Positions 52,790-55,236 of a DNA stretch of 55,236 nucleotides are shown here, piece after piece. The position numbers and the translations under genes were made by a program. The stretch is from SURF-32 sp964648365. GTDB taxonomy: Bacteria > Planctomycetota > Phycisphaerae > UBA1845. The first letter of the stretch is position 1; each line of letters starts with the position of its first letter. The stretch covers positions 1 through 55,236 of the forward strand of contig CAZYLK010000015.1 in the NCBI GenBank assembly GCA_964648365.1. Direction: 5' to 3'. The notes under the pieces are model-generated. The model was not told the origin of the DNA, did no database searches, and worked only from the letters and a program-made list of their open reading frames with translations.

Positions 52790-53593
52790 ATGACGACAAG
52801 TGTGCAGTGGGTGGGGGCGTTGATGAGCGTGGCTACAGCGGCGGTGTGCGGCCCGTTCGGTCCGCGTGCGCTCGCCGCGGAGCAGGTGGAGACGTTTGAC
52901 GGGGGCGTGTTTGCAAACCCGTTCTTCCAGCACGACATCGAGTACAAGGAGTGCTGCTGGGAGATCATCAACGACGCGGGCGAGTGGAAGCTGCATTTTG
53001 AGCCGAACACCGATCTGATCACCTTCGATCTGCGTGACGGCGAAGAAGTATTCTCGTTTTCGGTCGATATCGAGGACTACGAGGGCGGATTCGTCGGGAA
53101 TCAGCCGACCAGCGCCGTCGTCGTGCGGGCCGCCAGTGGCGACTTTGCCCTGCTGCTGGCCGAGCGGATCGGTCAGCGGACGCGGCTCGAAGCGGACATC
53201 ACGACGCCGGGCAAGCTGACCGGCGAGCCGCTGGGCGAAATCGTGTCGGTCATGTTCAGCGCCGCCAACGAAGGCAACAACGTCATCCCGGAAAAGTACG
53301 GCGCTAACTTCGACAATCTTCGCGTCGTGACGGTCGGGGGCGTCCCCTGCGAGGCCGTTCGGCGGCTGACTGGCAAATGCAAGCCGTCAGGCCGGCTGAC
53401 GGCCAAGGTGAAGCTGACTTCGCGCGACTACGACGGCCGCACGCTCACCATCGGCATCAACGACGAGCCCGTCGAACTGTCGATCGGCGGAAGGAAAGCC
53501 AGGCACCGGGCCTGCTGTTTCGAGGGAGCGACCGAGCTGACGCTGATCGCCCCGGGGGCGTGTGTGGAGCCGGTCGTGGCGGACTGCGGCTAG
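52790..53593 (+). CDS. Secreted beta-rich protein with shared C-terminal module
   Basis: The 267-residue protein starts at the ATG at 52790 behind GGGAG. It has a signal peptide (about 1-30, ending ALAAEQ). A beta-sandwich-like domain (about 31-180) ends in NFDNLRVV, as in many lectin/jelly-roll modules of exoproteins. The last 82 residues (186-267) begin PCEAVRRLTGKCK and end DCG, aligning throughout with the modules of the two S8 proteases and the metalloprotease. No protease motif is present. It shares a CTAG with the convergent coaD gene so that the stop codons overlap. Its role may be in the same surface location as the proteases. Confidence 0.78.
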   Translation: MTTSVQWVGALMSVATAAVCGPFGPRALAAEQVETFDGGVFANPFFQHDIEYKECCWEIINDAGEWKLHFEPNTDLITFDLRDGEEVFSFSVDIEDYEGGFVGNQPTSAVVVRAASGDFALLLAERIGQRTRLEADITTPGKLTGEPLGEIVSVMFSAANEGNNVIPEKYGANFDNLRVVTVGGVPCEAVRRLTGKCKPSGRLTAKVKLTSRDYDGRTLTIGINDEPVELSIGGRKARHRACCFEGATELTLIAPGACVEPVVADCG

Positions 53594-54159
53594 CAAGCGG
53601 CGCCTCCCAGCACTTGCGCCACATGCCACTTCTCCAGCGCCTGAAACACACTGGCCGGGACGAAGTTTTGGACAACGCTGCGCCAGCCTTCCGGACCGAT
53701 CATGGCTTTGACGCTGCTGGAGCTGACTTCCACCAGCATCCTGGGGGGGATAAGGAAGACGGTGGTGATGCCCGCCTGGAGGTCGGCGTTGATGTGGCGC
53801 ATGGTGCGCTCGTAGGCATAGTCCGCCTCGTTGCGGATGCCGCGGAGCACGGCCGTGGCTTTGACCGACGCGGCGAACTGCACCAGGAACTGGTTCTGAT
53901 AGCTGGCCACGCTGATCTCGCCGGCCGGGCAGCCCTCACGCTTGAGGTCGGCCGCGATGTCCGCGACGATCGCCTCCAGCAGTTCCACCCGCTGGGCCAC
54001 GCCGAAGGTCGCCCGCTTGTCCGGGTTGACGCCCACCGCGACGACCAGCCGCTCAAACAGCTTCGCCCCCTCACGGATCATCCAGATGTGCCCATTGGTC
54101 GGAGGGTCGAAGCTGCCCGCGTAAACACCGATGCTGCGGGGATTTGTCTGCGTAGCCAA
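53590..54159 (-). CDS. coaD: Phosphopantetheine adenylyltransferase
   Basis: CoaD transfers AMP from ATP to 4'-phosphopantetheine, the penultimate step of coenzyme A synthesis. The 189-residue protein starts at TTG (54159), which has AGGAG at a 7-base spacing. It begins with the nucleotidyltransferase motif GSFDPPTNGH. VLRGIRNEADYAYERTM and the C-terminal VSSSSVK, the second nucleotide-binding signature, follow. It is slightly longer than usual (about 160-170) because of a C-terminal helix. The longer ATG/GTG frame to 54537 is unsupported and repeat-filled. The gene converges with the secreted protein gene with overlapping stops. Confidence 0.92.
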   Translation of the reverse strand: MATQTNPRSIGVYAGSFDPPTNGHIWMIREGAKLFERLVVAVGVNPDKRATFGVAQRVELLEAIVADIAADLKREGCPAGEISVASYQNQFLVQFAASVKATAVLRGIRNEADYAYERTMRHINADLQAGITTVFLIPPRMLVEVSSSSVKAMIGPEGWRSVVQNFVPASVFQALEKWHVAQVLGGAAC

Positions 54160-54686
54160 ACTCAATCTCCTGTCGCCGCCGATGCGGACGGGCGACGGTG
54201 GGGTCCGTGGACGCCGGTGACGCGACCGGTGCCACTGCTCTTGAGCAGTGCCTCTCGTGGCGTCACGAGCCTCAGAATATCGGGGGGCCGCTCGATGTCG
54301 ATGGAGAGGGCGAGGCGGCGGGTGACAAGCCAGCAGGCGACGCTGTCCGGCCCGCGGGATAGGGCGCCGAGCGCCGCGGCCGCGCCGCCACTGCGCGGTT
54401 CGCACAGATCTGTCCGGGGTGCGTGACGCAATCGGCGGGCCCTTAAGCCCGCGGGCGGCGCGCGTGGCACGGGCATCCTGCCAGGCATCCTGCCCGTGAT
54501 TCCGACTGAGTAGTTGGCTTGCCTGGACGGTAACCACTTCACAACAGGCACGGGTCTGCCGCCCTCCGAGTCACGGCCTGGAAGGCCGTGCCACGACGTG
54601 CCACGGTGGAGCGTGCCCGCCGGGACTGTCACGCACCCAGCTATCCGCTCCACCGTGCGACTCGGTCGACGCTGCAAGCGGCGGCA
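54160..54686. repeat. Gene-free stretch with five hairpins of the GTGGCAC family
   Basis: No gene is supported; a minus-strand frame (54162-54677) is low-quality and repeat-derived. Hairpins seen: arms CACTGC and GCAGTG (54233-54250); GCGGGC and GCCCGC (54435-54452); CACGGGCA and TGCCCGTG with a 15-base loop (54468-54498); CACGGCCT and AGGCCGTG (54573-54591); and CACGGTGGAGCG with CGCTCCACCGTG, 32 bases apart (54602-54657). Several are preceded or followed by GTGGCAC or its complement. Some may help end transcription of the gene at 54687, but none has a T tract. Confidence 0.7.
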
Positions 54687-55236
54687 TTACGCTTGAGCCG
54701 TCGGCGCCGGCGCGCTCGGGGCTTCCTCGATGGTCCACGCGCCGTGCGCCTTGAGCCTTGCAGGGTCGAGCGGCGTGACGCGGCGAATCCACTGGCGTTC
54801 GATCCACGGCACGACGACTTGGACGTTGTCCCAGGGCTTGACGCTTCGCGTGTCGAACATCGACTTCCAGTCGCGCGGATCGTTCGGCTGCCGGCGAAAA
54901 CTGACGCAGTACTCCAGGAGCGTGTTCCACTTGCCATACATCGAGGGGAGGGCTATCGCGTCCGGGATTTCCACGTCGACGACGACCTTGGGCTTCATGA
55001 GCTCAAACGCGCTGTCCAGGGCGACCATGTCCTCGTATCGCTTCTTCCAGTTCGCCCTGCGCAGCGGTTCCAGCCACAGCCAGATCGGATAATGCCGCAT
55101 CGGACCGCGCCGCTCCTGATAGGCCGTTCGCATCCACCGGTAGGCGAGGCCCCAACCGGGCGGCGCGAACTGCTTTCGGCACACCAACCGGTCGGTCGGC
55201 TGCTCAAGGAAGGCGGCGTGTTGGAGGGTCCAGCAT
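54687..55236 (-). CDS. DUF3841-like protein, partial (5' end beyond window)
   Basis: The frame is open from the TAA at 54687-54689 through the right edge, giving at least 182 residues with no in-frame start that is preferred. The sequence begins with CWTLQHAAFLEQ, then LAYRWMRTAYQERRG, HYPIWLWLE, and later VVDVEIPDAIALPSMYGKWN. The order Trp-Thr-x-Gln, then a YxWM helix, then YPIWxW matches what I know of DUF3841 proteins, whose function is uncharacterised. No catalytic motif is obvious. The acidic-aromatic core suggests a soluble cytoplasmic protein. The assignment is by pattern memory and is moderate. Confidence 0.6.
   Translation of the reverse strand, partial: CWTLQHAAFLEQPTDRLVCRKQFAPPGWGLAYRWMRTAYQERRGPMRHYPIWLWLEPLRRANWKKRYEDMVALDSAFELMKPKVVVDVEIPDAIALPSMYGKWNTLLEYCVSFRRQPNDPRDWKSMFDTRSVKPWDNVQVVVPWIERQWIRRVTPLDPARLKAHGAWTIEEAPSAPAPTAQA

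Noticed and set aside
54162..54677. A 171-codon minus-strand frame between coaD and the partial gene
   Set aside because: It consists of translated hairpin repeats with no consistent domain. The short LRLVTPREALLKS-like part is too little to support a gene.

Overview
The window looks like chromosomal DNA of a planctomycete (Planctomycetota, probably near Phycisphaerae). The evidence is lineage-style content rather than a marker gene. GC is high throughout. There are zinc ribbons of the form CxxCGYxLxGNVSGxCPECG, an ECF sigma factor overlapping a Pkn-type Ser/Thr kinase, a dockerin-bearing lipo/exported protein, very large TPR and beta-propeller exoproteins, and secreted proteases with Cys-rich tails. 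KdsA and an LpxL-type acyltransferase imply a Gram-negative, LPS-like outer envelope. No rRNA, tRNA, CRISPR array, transposase or phage gene was recognised. A run of 100 N at 23151-23250 shows that two contigs were scaffolded inside a hairpin-repeat array.

Layout. 1-9656 (mostly minus): hairpin repeats, a UDP-sugar epimerase, a 1534-residue TPR protein and a 1169-residue BNR/VPS10-like exoprotein. 9788-13894 (plus): LpxL-like acyltransferase, pyruvate dehydrogenase E2 and E3. 13977-21530 (plus): tilS, a GT39-like membrane glycosyltransferase, an AsmA-like protein and a DUF368 polyprenyl-phosphate transporter. 21691-28000: LOG-family protein (minus), the repeat array, kdsA, a small membrane protein and PEP carboxylase. 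28005-31749 (minus): nrnA, ribF and a zinc-ribbon gene cluster. 32133-37213: dockerin protein, then the kinase and sigma factor pair and a small membrane protein. 37497-41495: two tandem S8 proteases. 41691-48312: VOC protein, zinc-ribbon membrane protein, then radical SAM, DegT aminotransferase, GNAT and GT39-like genes in a row. 48384-53593: CPBP protease, a secreted protein, an M12-like metalloprotease and another secreted protein. 53590-55236 (minus): coaD, a hairpin-rich intergenic stretch and a partial DUF3841-like gene.

How the parts fit. Several genes serve the envelope: KdsA and LpxL for the lipid A/Kdo core, DUF368 for lipid-carrier recycling, AsmA-like for envelope maintenance, GT39-like enzymes and the DegT/GNAT group for glycan modification. 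The most striking unexplained feature is an approximately 80-residue C-terminal module with four conserved cysteines, the last always penultimate. It is shared by four secreted proteins: two subtilisins, one metalloprotease and one beta-rich protein. It may define a common surface-targeting or anchoring system.

The non-coding fraction is also structured. Heptamer/octamer tandem repeats start within about 10 bases of stop codons at six genes. A family of GTGGCAC-anchored hairpins has variable inner arms. One 87-bp miniature element occurs twice with terminal inverted repeats.
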